Below are positions 23,401 to 35,800 of a DNA stretch of 64,000 nucleotides, one piece after another. Made by a program: the position numbers and the translations under genes. The notes beneath the pieces are model-generated. The model searched no databases and was not told where the DNA came from. It saw only the letters and a program-made list of their open reading frames with translations. Position 1 is the stretch's first letter, and each line of letters opens with the position of its first letter. The stretch spans positions 18,173,528 to 18,237,527 of the forward strand of contig OZ026851.1 of the NCBI GenBank assembly GCA_964023205.1, read 5' to 3'. The stretch is from Lutraria lutraria (taxonomy: Eukaryota; Mollusca; Bivalvia; Venerida; Mactridae).

Positions 23401-23930
23401 TTACAAATACGGATTTACTTTTTCCAAGCGAAGAATATAAATAAATGAGTAATGGTGTCATTATTGTAAACTGAACATTTCCGTGTTCCATAGCCGACAC
23501 TCGCTCGGCGCGCATGATTTTGATGCGCACAAAAGTACTACGCTTTTCTACATTCGCCATGCAATTGTTAAACTAGTTCCCGTTCCATGTTGCAGTACAA
23601 GTATATGGAAGTTCAATTTCCATGACCACTTTCAATACTTTGATTAAAAAATGCTTCCTGTGTTTGTGATACATTTATTTGACATAATAAGTATTGACTA
23701 GGATTAAAAATAAGAACACGTGGTCTTAATTCTACTGAAACATTATCTTCTACACATACAAGATGATAATGCAAAAAAAAATTTCATAAAGCACCTAATG
23801 TTAAACTTCTTTTAGGATATTTAGAGAAAAAATGCAGACAATACTCAAATTTATAATTAATTTGATGATTTATTCTCGGAGCATTTACCATACATTTAGT
23901 CATCAGACAAAGTTTCTTCATGTATAAGAT
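20457..23930. other. Intergenic region upstream of gene 1, no gene seen
   Basis: AT-rich sequence expected to hold the gene 1 promoter. No TATA box, CpG-rich block or conserved element could be fixed with confidence; TATA-like text near 20697-20705 is unremarkable in DNA of this composition. Open frames are short and without recognisable motifs. Confidence 0.5.
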
Positions 23931-23934
23931 TTTC

Positions 23935-24669
23935 TCAAATATTATTAATCAACGCTGATTGTTGGACGGACTGAAGATAATAATAAGATTAATGAGTGTC
24001 AGGCTGGCTTTAGACATGGTTACTCAACTATAGATAATGTATTTTGCTCACAAGCAACGGTAAAACATATTTATGTAGTCAGGGTGGTCGCTTTTATTAT
24101 CTGTACGTTGATTTCCGTAAAGCATTCGATAAAATAGATCATCATAAACTATTCGAAAATTTGCAAAATAAAGCTGTTAATGGAAATTTTCTAAAAGTAT
24201 CGGATAAAATCTAAAGTCAATATGTCCAATTGTATACAATATTGGTGTAAACTGTTACACGTTGATGACCATAGTTATCCTAAAAGATGTCATTATATGT
24301 TAAAGTCACTTGATGATAGAGGACGGCTAACATGGCTACATACTTAAACATCTTCTGTTTTTGTATGGTTTTGACCATGTGGGCGACATTTGGCTTTTTA
24401 TCAATGCATTTAATCAAAGATTAATAGATTGTCATAAACAAAATTGGAAACAAATAGTACCAGATTCTAGTAGATGTTTACACTATAAAGAATATAAATC
24501 ATTGCTTAACACAGAACGGTATTTAAAAATGAATCTACCAGTAAAATATAGACAATCACTTTCTCGTTTTCGTTGTTCTATTCATAAATTTAATGTTGAA
24601 CTTGGCAGACAAAACAATATACCGCTCGAACAACGTGTTTGTCAATTCTGTTTTCTAAATGACAATGTC
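23935..24669 (+). pseudogene. Non-LTR retrotransposon (LINE) relic, left part
   Basis: Fragments in shifting plus-strand frames match reverse transcriptase: NECQAGFRHGYSTIDN near 23990, then YVDFRKAFDKIDHHKL near 24100, the first catalytic Asp motif. A deletion follows, then the C-terminal region (YGFDHVGDIW, FNQRLIDC, FRCSIHKFNVELGR, CQFC) at 24300-24660. It is inactive. The frame is cut by the inverted-repeat element at 24670 and resumes at 26694. Confidence 0.85.
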
Positions 24670-26688
24670 CACTGTGTGGTAGCACTGTACGCAAAAAATC
24701 AACGGTGTTTACAAGATGGCGGACGGATAAATGTTGTGAGGTAGGTGTCGTTTGTTTTTGGTTCAAACTTTTTAAATACGACGTCCTCTACACAATAGTA
24801 TACATCAAATGAAAGAACTTTAAAACGGCAATCGGCGGCTAATAATCGTTTTTTATCAAACCACGCCGTTTTCACAAAATCAGTGTCTGAACATCTCGTG
24901 TTGAGTTTTTTGAAAAACGAAGCGAGGAAACTGAACAAAACCGACGATTATTCCGTTAAAATGAATGATCGACAAAAATACTTGTCCACGTGTATGGAGA
25001 ATGTAAAGCTCCTCACGTATATCCATTATTTCCTCATCAAAATCCCTTGTAGTAGATGTTTTAAAGCTTTTAAATTTTACATACTGTACGCCACGGTGCT
25101 AAGTGTAAACATTGTACTGTACGCAACGGAGAAAACAATTTCTGTACGCAACGGAGCAACAATTTTAGTCAAAAATCTGTACGCAACGGAGCAGTCAATG
25201 AATAGCTCTTTCTGTGTGTTTAAAAACGTGTCTTCTATACTTTGATTTCAATTTAAAGTGCATTGTTCAAGAAGAATGCACGCTTAGGGTTCAAAAGCGC
25301 AGTAATATGATTACTAACGCAGGCAAGCCTGAGTGAATAATTACAAACTTTCGAACGATAAAACGTGCATTATGTTACTACAATGCTGGACAAAATGAGA
25401 TATCTTTTTTATTCTTACATGCTAAAAAAGTGAATTGATTAAACTATGATAATTACAATGAGCGGATAAGCAATTTTCATGATTTTGATGTCATTTGGTC
25501 AATTGACGTTTCTGACGTCAAGGGGCAAATAAACATTCCTTTTTTACAGTGAATATCGTAGACCTCGTTAGGTCTTCAGTGAGTATATAACGTTTGATGT
25601 TTCAGTATAAACTCGTATCATATGTGTTTCACTTTCCATAAAAAAATTGAAACAATATCTTCATAAGTTAGTTTTTTTTCTTACGTTAGATTTTATCAAA
25701 TTTCAGAATCTATATGAAAATAACTAATGAAAAATATAAACAGTATTCAGCGGAAAACCTATGCTAATATCTTGTCTTTGCTCCGTATATCTTTAAAATA
25801 TCATTTAAATTTAGAAAAATACACGCAGCACCTGACATTCGAACCTAACTGTCACCATCCGACATCCGTTTAAAGTCATTGCTAGTAGACAGCTCGACCA
25901 GCGAAGAAGACTTATTTAACCTAATTTACAATGGCAATGTTGAATTGACAAATACAAATTTAGCCGAATTGTTATGGACAACTATATATAAATTCTGAAA
26001 TCGTAATCGACAAAAAGCCATTCACTTAGTACATTCATGAAAAAATGTCAATAGATAATACTGAGCCAAAACTGGTATCGTTATTGATGTTTGTGCGTGC
26101 ATTCTTCTATAACAATGTATAGAAGACATGTTTTTAAACACACAGAAACGAGCTATTCATTGACTGCTCCGTTGCGTACAGATTTTTGACTAAAATTGTT
26201 GCTCCGTTGCGTACAGAAATTGTTTTCTCCGTTGCGTACAGTACAATGTTTACACTTAGCACCGTGGCGTACAGTATGTAAAATTTAAAAGCTTTAAAAC
26301 ATCTACTACAAGGGATTTTGATGAGGAAATAATGGATATACGTGAGGAGCTTTACATTCTCCATACACGTGGACAAGTATTTTTGTCGATCATTCATTTT
26401 AACGGAATAATCGTCGGTTTTGTTCAGTTTCCTCGCTTCGTTTTTCAAAAAACTCAACACGAGATGTTCAGACACTGATTTTGTGAAAACGGCGTGGTTT
26501 GATAAAAAACGATTATTAGCCGCCGATTGCCGTTTTAAAGTTCTTTTATTTGATGTATACTATTGCGTAGAGGACGTCGTATTTAAAAAGTTTGAACCAA
26601 AAACAAACGACACCTACCTCACAACATTTATCCGTCCGCCATCTTGTAAACACCGTTGATTTTTTGCGTACAGTGCTACCACACACTG
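24670..26688. mobile_element. Long-TIR DNA transposon 1, non-autonomous, 5-bp TSD
   Basis: Terminal inverted repeats of about 560 bp start CACTGTGTGGTAGCACTG on the left and CAGTGTGTGGTAGCACTG on the right. The 5-bp direct repeat ATGTC flanks it (24665-24669 and 26689-26693), and removing one copy restores the LINE frame around the insertion. Each arm holds several 'ctgtacgcaacggag' motifs near its inner part and AAGATGGCGG near its outer end. No transposase is visible in the roughly 0.9-kb centre. Open frames within the arms are duplicated simply because the arms are inverted copies. The 5-bp TSD and CAC ends are compatible with Transib/RAG-like elements, by inference. Confidence 0.85.
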
Positions 26689-26693
26689 ATGTC

Positions 26694-26960
26694 AGTGTAG
26701 TAGAATGTGAATATCATGTCTTTTTCTTTTGTTAAAGGTTTGAAAATATAAGAAATTTCTACTTATTTAATTGGTACACACAAAGACCTATATATTACAA
26801 TGTAATTTGCCAAACTTTTATACATGTATATTAATGAGTTCAACTAACGGAGAAATTTATCTACAAAACTGCTTTATATGTTGAAAAATTATTGAGAAAT
26901 TTAAGTTTACCAATGAATGTTGAATAGTTTTTTTTTAATTGATTTAAATATTATTATGTA
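26694..26960 (+). pseudogene. LINE relic, right part after the insertion
   Basis: Directly beyond the target duplication the reading continues as SVVECEYHVFFFC, completing the CQFC...E.EYH...C pattern at the C-terminus of many LINE polyproteins. It is followed by degraded 'LMSSTNGEIYLQ'-type text. Stops interrupt it. Confidence 0.75.
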
Positions 26961-28880
26961 TTATAATTGTACACATTTGTTTATATATGAATGTTAACAT
27001 AAATATATACATGTCTATGTATAACATTGTCTTTTTGTTTAAAGAGATATGTTGCTTACAATACTCTGTATGTGTCACATGGGCCTGAGAGCCTTATGAA
27101 TCTGAAATAAATAAACTCTCTGTCACATATGTATATAACTTGTGATGTGTACATATGAATATGTATTCTTGGCCGGTGGCCTCTATTACTAAATAAAAAA
27201 ATCTTTGAATACACTAAAACATTCAATCACAGACTTGGATTATTGAACAAAATAAACTGAAATTTGACTAGGCATGTCAATCTACAAGCAAATGATCGGT
27301 ATCTTTACAATGACCAAAGTGTAAACAATATGTACAATCACAACATGGAATATGAAAATTCACGAGCTATAGTCGATTTGAAGTTGTATGCTAATGAGGG
27401 ATTAGTCTCATTTCGATATTTAGGTGTAACAGGTAAACCCGATGACCGTTAGATAAAGATTTATATGTTAATGTAGAGAAAACATAATTACGATTGCCTC
27501 AATAGTGTAAAGGTTAGTGCTGGTGGTTTTGAGAGTATACATCATTTTAACCATTGGTTCGAACCTAGTTTATGTCATTTCATAACTTAATTTTGTAAGT
27601 TGTTTTATCTTGATTATTTGATATCTATTTTGTTGTCATTTTTTTCAAAATTTTTCATTATTTGGCATTCTTCTGTAGTTACAATTATTCAACATTGCAA
27701 ATGTCTAATCAACGAGTAACTGAAAGAAAATAAGTATACTTACGACGACAACGACAACTTCAGTAAACAACAGTGGAAATCATGGAAATCTTATTTATCG
27801 TGCTCTATGGACTTCGTAAAGCACACACGTATACATGTATATGTTATAGTACACATTATTGTGTATATAAAACAAGATTGTTACAATTTAAAGGGTACTT
27901 CTTGAAAGTCGGAAAGAAATTGCAGTTCCGAATACTATACGTCAATTGAAAAAATGAAGCATTTTAGCAGTTTTGAACCCGTGGCCGCTACTAATAAAAA
28001 CAAGATGTGTTTCCAAAACACAATGCCCCCTCTGGGTGCCCTTTAACTTGAAAATGCACAGGTCCTGTAGAGATTGTCATGAAGAACCAAGATATGAAGT
28101 TTGATTATTGCAGGTGGTAGCGTTTTGATTTAATAGGCAAGGTTAAAGTTTGGTACAGACAAACAAAGGGCCATAAATAAGCTAAAAATGATCGAATCAC
28201 AAAACCCTGACAATATGTGCTGGGGAACTTTGTGACGATAGTTCTATCAAAGTTTGGTAAAATTCCCTTGAGAAATTTAGGAGGAGTTGTGCACAGAAGC
28301 GTATTTCTCTATTACATATGCACAAAATAAACAAAGGGCCATAAATCTGCCCAAAACAATCCAATCGCAAAACCTGGAATATATGTGCTGGGTTTCTTGA
28401 AGACAATGAGTTTGTGAAAGTTTTATCAAATTCCTTTGAGAGATGCAGGAGGAGTATCATAGAAGAAATTTAGGACACAAAATAAACTAAGGGCCATAAA
28501 TCTTCCAAAAATGATCAAATCACAAAACCCGCAAATTATGTGCTGAGAAAATTGGTGACAATAGTTCTATTAAAGTTTGGTCAAAATCCCTTGAGAAATA
28601 TAGAAGTAGTTGCAAACAAAAAATAAAGAGTATTTCTGTATATTTTACATATGCACAAAATGAACAAAGGGCCTTATGTGAAAGTTTCGTCAAAATCCCA
28701 TGAAAAAGGTAGGAGTAGTATCCTAAAAGAAATGTAGGATTTTTTTAAACACAATGATCCCGTGACCTTGACCTTTGACCTACTGATCTGTAAATCTGTA
28801 ATACACATCTTTCGTAGGTGTGGCGCAGATAATGGCATAGGAAAGTACACTTTCGTTGGTAGCAGAGGTTCGAGCCTTGT
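26961..28880. repeat. Intergenic dispersed repeats and SINE-like fragments
   Basis: Around 27494-27580 and 28812-28880 lie tRNA-like stretches with B-box-like GGTTCGAACC and GGTTCGAGCC. About 27997-28795 is a dispersed element that begins 'acaagatgtgtttccaaaac' and holds three imperfect ~150-bp modules with 'gggccataaat' and 'gtttggtaaaattccct'. No gene is seen here. Confidence 0.55.
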
Positions 28881-28884
28881 ATAT

Positions 28885-29765
28885 TATTGGATCGCGTTTA
28901 TTTACAGCATTTAACACGTGATAGTTCGTGACATCTATAATGTTTATAAGTAGTATAGTCTATAAAGTGACAAATAAGTACATGTACATGTATATAAAAC
29001 AATTAATACTCATCGGTGCGATTTGTGTGAATCATTTAAGGTAACGTATTCTGTGATATATATAATGACAATATTAAACATATTTAGAGCATTTATAGTA
29101 ACACCTTCATATACATGTACAATATTCCATATACACATGTATAATAGTCTATTGGTCGACATCTAATAGATACATGTACAATAGCCTATTGCTTGACATC
29201 TAATATATACAGTCATGTATACTAGTCCATTGGTTGACATCTAATTTATAAATGTATCATAGTCTATTGGTTGACATCTATATATACATGTATAATAGCC
29301 TATTGGGTGACATCTAATATATACAGTCGTGTATACTAGTCCATTGGTTGACATCTTATATATAAATGTATCATAGTCTATTGGTTGACATCTAATATAT
29401 ACATGTATAATAGCCTATTGGTTGACATCTAATATATACAGTCATGTATACTAGTCCATTGGTTGACATCTAATTTATAAATGTATCATAGTCTATTGGT
29501 TGACACCTAATATATACATGTATAATAGCCTATTGTTTGACATTTCATATATAAATGCATAATAGTCTATTGGTTGACATCTAATATATACATGCATAAT
29601 AGTCTATTGGTTGACATCTAATATATACATGTATAATAGTCTATTGGTTGACATCTAATATATACATGTATAATAGTCTATTGGTTGACATCTAATATAT
29701 ACATGTATAATAGTCTATTGGTTGACATCTAATATATACATGCATAATAGTCTATTGGTTGACAT
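28885..29765. repeat. Gene 2 3' flank: single 50-bp-type unit and 37-bp minisatellite
   Basis: 28885-28950 resembles one unit of the 50-bp array behind gene 1 (it keeps 'aacacgtgatag'). From about 29135 a 37-bp repeat ('ctattggttgacatctaat', then 'atatacatgtataatagt') runs to the stop codon of gene 2, becoming regular after 29560. Confidence 0.88.
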
Positions 29766-29816
29766 CTAATATCGGTGAAAACTTGCTGGTCGAACATTTG
29801 GTCGTTTGATCTCGAA
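29766..29816 (-). CDS. Gene 2 exon 10: C-terminal FEIKRPN tail
   Basis: Acceptor TTGCAG, then [16 protein letters not shown] and TAG. It differs from gene 1 by I to V. The TAG forms the start of the 37-bp minisatellite. Confidence 0.9.
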   Translation of the reverse strand, partial: FEIKRPNVRPASFHRY

Positions 29817-32800
29817 CTGCAACAATAAACCACAAAGTTTAGTAAGTTTATAAATACTCACAACGAAGTTTATCTTGGAATTTTGATTTTTCTATATTAT
29901 TGAAACAGTTCAGTGTAAAGTACAAAACGATAAAGCTGTACAATTATATATACACTAGTAGGAAGCAATTTCAGACTGGGAGGGGCTAATTTCAGATTTT
30001 CTCTGACTATTGGGTGGGGAGAAAAATATAGCTCCTTTTAATTACCATTACAGACGAATTTATTTGGGGGCCTTAGAGCACCATATAGCGCCCCGGTTTC
30101 TACAGCCCAATATAAATTGAAACATTAATCTACAACTTTCAATTCTAGCGCTAAATCATAGATATAATTTTACCTTTGTTTCGTGGTCAATATTACCCAA
30201 GAATGATGACCTTGTGTTTAATTGCGTGTTACGGCTTCCTGGATCGGTCAATTGGTTCAAGTTTGACTGTGGTTGGTACACAAAAAACTGAAACAGCAGA
30301 ATTTACATTTGAAATAAATTTCAACAGAAACTGGAGACATTTAACACATTCCTTCCGTTTGTTTTGGAATAAAAGATCAAGAATTAAAGTCCCATTAGCT
30401 TTTTGCAATAAAAAATATATGCAAAATAAAAAAAGATATATGCAAAAAACAAACAATTGCTGATATTATCCCAAGATAATAATTACCAACGAAACAAGCC
30501 CCTTTTCTTCTAAAAACACTCATTTCGCTGTAAATTTTGCTTTTGTAAACTTGAAATATATAGAGCGCGTGACGTCACTTCATGCCGTGTGCATGACATG
30601 ACTACGGGAAAACACAGCTGTTCTATAAAAAGTATATATAAATACGATAGTTGTTTTGGAATCATTTTTTCTTGCTATAAAGTACGCATGGGAGGAAAAC
30701 ACACCGGATTCCTCTGTAATAGAACAAACAGAAACTATTACGACCGATAAATTTATATGATTATGGGACTTTAAGGAGTATAGAAAGTCTTGTAAAATTG
30801 AATGACATACAACTTGTATCGTTTCATATTTCTATCGTCGAACGGTCTGAGAAATGCTGTTTTTAATTTTGTGGGCAATTGTTGCCTAAAAAGACGAATC
30901 AAATACAGACATAATAACTGATTATTGTTTGTAATGTACATTCACACTAGAAAAATATAATACATGTAATTGTGAAAATATCATTAAATTTTTTTCTTTA
31001 AACTGCAAGACGTATCATTTACTACTAATATTACTAAACATCTTTATTTTGCAAATGTTTCAGAATTGCAATTATAGGACTTCTTATACAAACATAAAGT
31101 GTTGACATTTCTTACCTCCAATCCGTCGTCATTTGTTATAATTGAATGCTTTCTTCCATTGATGTATTCAGTGTTCATATAATCGTCATTAAAGTCATCG
31201 CTGTCCTTGTACTTTCGGTTCCTTGTGCAGGTAGAAAAAAGGAACAACAATAGAGGAACCAGGAGCACAACACAGTAAAACATCAATATTAAGACAGTTT
31301 TTAATAACAATAATAGAGGAGCTGGGTCCCGGAGAGCAACACGGTAAAACACCAATTTTAAGACCGCTGTTAACAACAAAGTATAACAATCTGTATAATG
31401 AAGGGGTCTCATTAACAAATGGAAATACAACGTATAGAGTCCGTAAGTAAGTGGTCATCATACGACATGGCTTTAATACTTACATGGTCTCTAGGCGAGA
31501 CTTTACTGTAGATGAAACAAAAGATATAAAATGGTATATGATGAATTTAAATACATTATGAATATGGCAGTCTTTAAGAAAGAATACTTGCATACATATA
31601 AGAACAGTTGTCTCGGTTTTCGTACGTAGTAATAAAAGCAATCTTCAATATGCGAATCATACAATACATTATAATAACTGACCTTTTTTTCTGTTTGACA
31701 ACAAGGACCACAATTATAAAAGTGAAGATCAACAACAATCCTCCACCAGTGCCGGCGCCAATAACAATGATGTAAGTTTTTGTAAGTGGCAATTTTTCAC
31801 TTCGTATTTCGCAATACTTTCCTGTGTATGCAAACGATTCATCTGCTCGACACCTATGTATTCATAAAAAGGTCATATCAAAATATGTATGTGAAAATAA
31901 TCACATGAATTGAAAGACGAAATGGACTGAACCACAGATCGACAGTCAGAGTTTTGGATTGACAATAGAATGCTTAAAACGACAGTACTAAGTATTTTCA
32001 GAACAACATAATGATGACTAGAACAACAGTATAATTATTAGAACACAACAATGACTTGATCAACAACAGCAGAATGATTAGAACAACATTAATATTGATC
32101 AACAACAGTATCATAATTAGAACTTTGAAATAATTAGAACAACATTATCATGACATATAAGTAGAGTGATGGAAACAACAGTATTGTTGTTAGTACAACA
32201 ATAAAATTATTGAAACAACAGTAGAATGAACAACAGTAAAATGATTTGAACAACCGAACAAGTACAACTATTGGTGCAACAATAGAAAGCATGGATTAAC
32301 AATAGATTGAAAAATGAATGGACGACAATAAACTGAATGGAGCAATAGAAATAGATATTGAAACACAGAAAGAAATGGACGAAAATTTACAATTACTTTT
32401 GACAAACCTGCATTGTATCTCTTCTGTTCGGTCATCCTGGGAACAGCTCCCTCCGTTTTGACATTTATCCTTAAAATCCTTGGATAGACATCTATGTACA
32501 CAGCTCACAGTTTTATGGTCCTCCGCGGGGTTACAAACATGTCCCTGATTACACGGTAAAGAAACGACACTACAAGGATTGCTCGCACGTAAACGTTCAT
32601 ATTCTGAAAAAGAACAATTATACTGGTGTTACAAAATGTTATCATGTATTTGAAATTGTCAATAATAATAAACAAGAGGGCCATGATGGCCCTATAAATG
32701 CTCACCAGGAGAAAAGGTCATTTGGAGATTAACATTGTTGAAGTTTTCTATACGAGTCCAAGTAAGATCAAGTGACCCATCTAGGCCGTTTTTTAAAAGA

Positions 32801-35800
32801 GGTCTATTAGACAAAGCTAGATACCAAATATCTTAGCTCTAGGCCTTGTGGTTTCGGAGAAGAAGATTTTTAAAAATTTTCCTATATAAAATAGAATAAA
32901 CCCCAGGGCAGGATTAATTTTGACCCCGGGGCCATAATTTGAACAAACTTAGTAAAGGTCCACTAGACAATGCCACATACAAAATATCTAAGCTCTAGGC
33001 CTTGCAGTTTCGGAGATTTTTTAATTTTTCCTATATAAGTCTATATAAATCAAGTGACCCCCGGGACGGGACCAATTTTGACCCTAGGGCAATAATTTGA
33101 ACAAACTTGGTAGAAGTCCACTAGACAATGCTACATACCAAATATCTTAGCTCTAGGCCTTGTGGTTTCGGAGAAGATTTTTTAAATTTTCCTATATAAA
33201 ATAGAATAAACCCCAGGGCAGGGCTAATTTTGACCCTAGGGCAATAATTTGAACAAACTTGGTAGAGGTCCACTAGATAATGCTACATACCAAATATCTT
33301 AGCTCTAGGCCTTGTGGTTTCGGAGAAGAAGATTTTTTAAATTTTCCTATATAAGTCTATATAAATCAAGTGACCCCCGGGGCGGGGCCAATTTTGACCC
33401 TAGGGCAATAATTTGAACAAACTTGGTAGAGGTCCACTAGACAATGCTACATACCAAACATCTTAGCTCTAGGCCTTGTGGTTTCGGAGAAGAAGATTTT
33501 TTAAATTTTCCTATATAAAATAGAATAAGCCCCAGGGCAGGGCTAATTTTGAACCTAGGGCAATAATTTGAACAAACTTGGTAGAGGTCCACTAGATAAT
33601 GCTACACACCAAATATCTTAGCTATAGGCCTTGTGGTTTTGGAGAAGAAGATTTTTTAAATTTTACTATATAAGTCTATATAAATCAAGTGACCCCAGGG
33701 GCGGGGCCAATTTTGACCCTAGGGCAATAATTTGAACAAACTTGGTAGAGGTCCACTAGACTATGCTACACACCAAATATCAAAGCTCTAGGCATTGTAG
33801 TTTTTGACAAGAAGATTTTTTTAATTTCCTATATAAGTCTATGTAAAATCAAGTTACCCCCGGGGCGGAGCCAATTTTGACCCTAGGGGAATAATTTGAA
33901 CAAACTTTGTAGAGTTCCTTTAGACAATGCTACATACCAAATATCTCAGCTCTATGCCCTGTGGTTTCAGACAAGAAGATTTTTTAAGTTTTTTCTATTT
34001 GTTGCCATAGCAACCAGAGTTTTTAATGAAATTTTATTTTTTGAACAACTTTGAAAGGGGACCACCCAAGGATCATTCCAGCAAAGTTTGGTTGCAATCG
34101 GCATAGCGGTGTAGGAGGAGATGTTGTTTTAAGTAAACATGGACGCCACGTAACGACGCACGACGCACGACGCACGGCGCACGACGCACGACGCACGATG
34201 GACGCAGGGCGATCACAAAAGCTCACCTTGAGCACATTCGTGCTCTGGTGAGCTAAAAACAACAATAAGAATTTGGGACACGAGTCAAAAATGTAAATAC
34301 AAATTGGAAGAAATCAAATTACGTGTCCAATTATGACGACCTCTACATGTATTTGGATTACTGAATGTTTTTTATTCTATCACGAGAGTGGTCTATTGGG
34401 ATATCGCGGGTTGAAGACAATGCACATGTTTCACCATGTCGATATTGAAGTAGACCTCTGTTCCATACATGACGTTGAACAGACTTTGGAAAGGTCAACT
34501 AAACACATATCTAAGATATCTAAACACACGAGCACTGGAAAGGTCAAGTATTTATTAAATAGATCAGAACTGGTAGATAACACATGAACACTGGAAAGGT
34601 CAAGTATTTATGAAATAGATCAGACCTGGTAGATAACACATGAACACTGGAAAGGTCAAGTATTTATGAAATAGATCAGACCTGGTAGATAACACATGAA
34701 CACTGGAAAGGTCAAGTATTTATGGAGTAGATTAGAACTGGTAGGAGCCCATTTGATCCCAGAGCCATGCTTTGAACAAGCTTAGTAGAGTTCCACTAGA
34801 CGATGATACATATCAAATATCTAGAAGCTCTAGGCCTTGTGGTTTCGAACAAGAAGATCTTTAAAGTTTTTCCTATTGGTTGCCACGAGAGTTCTGCATG
34901 GAATGATTTTTCAACAACTTTGGTAGAGCTTCATGTAAGGAACATCCTTGTTTACGGACTGACTGACAGACGGACAGATGCAGGACGACGGACAATACGT
35001 GATCACAATAGCTTACCTTGAGCACTTCGTGCTCTGGTGAGCTAAATATATAAGAAAAGCACTGTTACTTTATACATTCATACAAAAGTCGTATTTTTCT
35101 TACCTAATGCAATGGATGCATTAAAAGTGGTCACTTTGCTACCAAGAATTGATTCCTCTTTTAAAGTGTTTGTTTGAGTTTGTAGACTTGTAAGATTTTC
35201 AGTTTTTGGTTTAAGGTGGACCTCATAGATGCAGACCACGCTGCCAGCTCTGTAATCAATAAATGAAATGATCTTAGAACAAAATCATATAAGTTTGTTG
35301 TTTGTAAGTTATTCGGCGATCTTTCCAGCTTTAACGGCCCATGGAGACTCAAGGCTTAAATCTGAGTATAACCACCGACCTTATGTAAGCTAGCAGCACC
35401 GACAAATGGGGACAATTTAATGTATACACATTCGCTGTTATAATAAATATTTCTATCTTTTTTAACTACAAAAGTTGAACTTTGAATTTTCATATCTGTT
35501 TTAAATAGTGAAAGAATTAGGTTATATAATTAATGAGGGTTGTTCGATAAGTTTGTAGACTTTCTTTGTAATTGTTTTCTTTTTTTAAGCTAGCTATTTC
35601 AAATTTATTAAGACAGTCTACGAACTTATCGAACAGCCCTCGTATTTTTATTGTCACGTACATATTAATAATGTCGTTATAAGAGAAGTTATCTATACCT
35701 GCTTAAGTTATCGGGACTTGATACCTGGTCATATCAAGTTCCACCAATTTACAGATTTAAAAAACTAAACCATAATTATATACTGAAATAAACCCACTGC

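Noticed and set aside
24883..26659. Two mirrored pairs of frames (120/113 and 79/79 codons)
   Set aside because: They lie in inverted terminal repeats of a transposon, so the duplication is structural; the frames are not kept in the second element's left arm.
27494..27580. Possible tRNA gene
   Set aside because: B-box-like GGTTCGAACC is present, but no complete cloverleaf could be drawn; treated as a SINE-like fragment.
30229..30456. 75-codon minus-strand frame ending TVKLEPIDRSRKP
   Set aside because: It overlaps gene 2 exon 9 in another frame; the F-F-V-Y-Q frame is the one conserved in all three genes.
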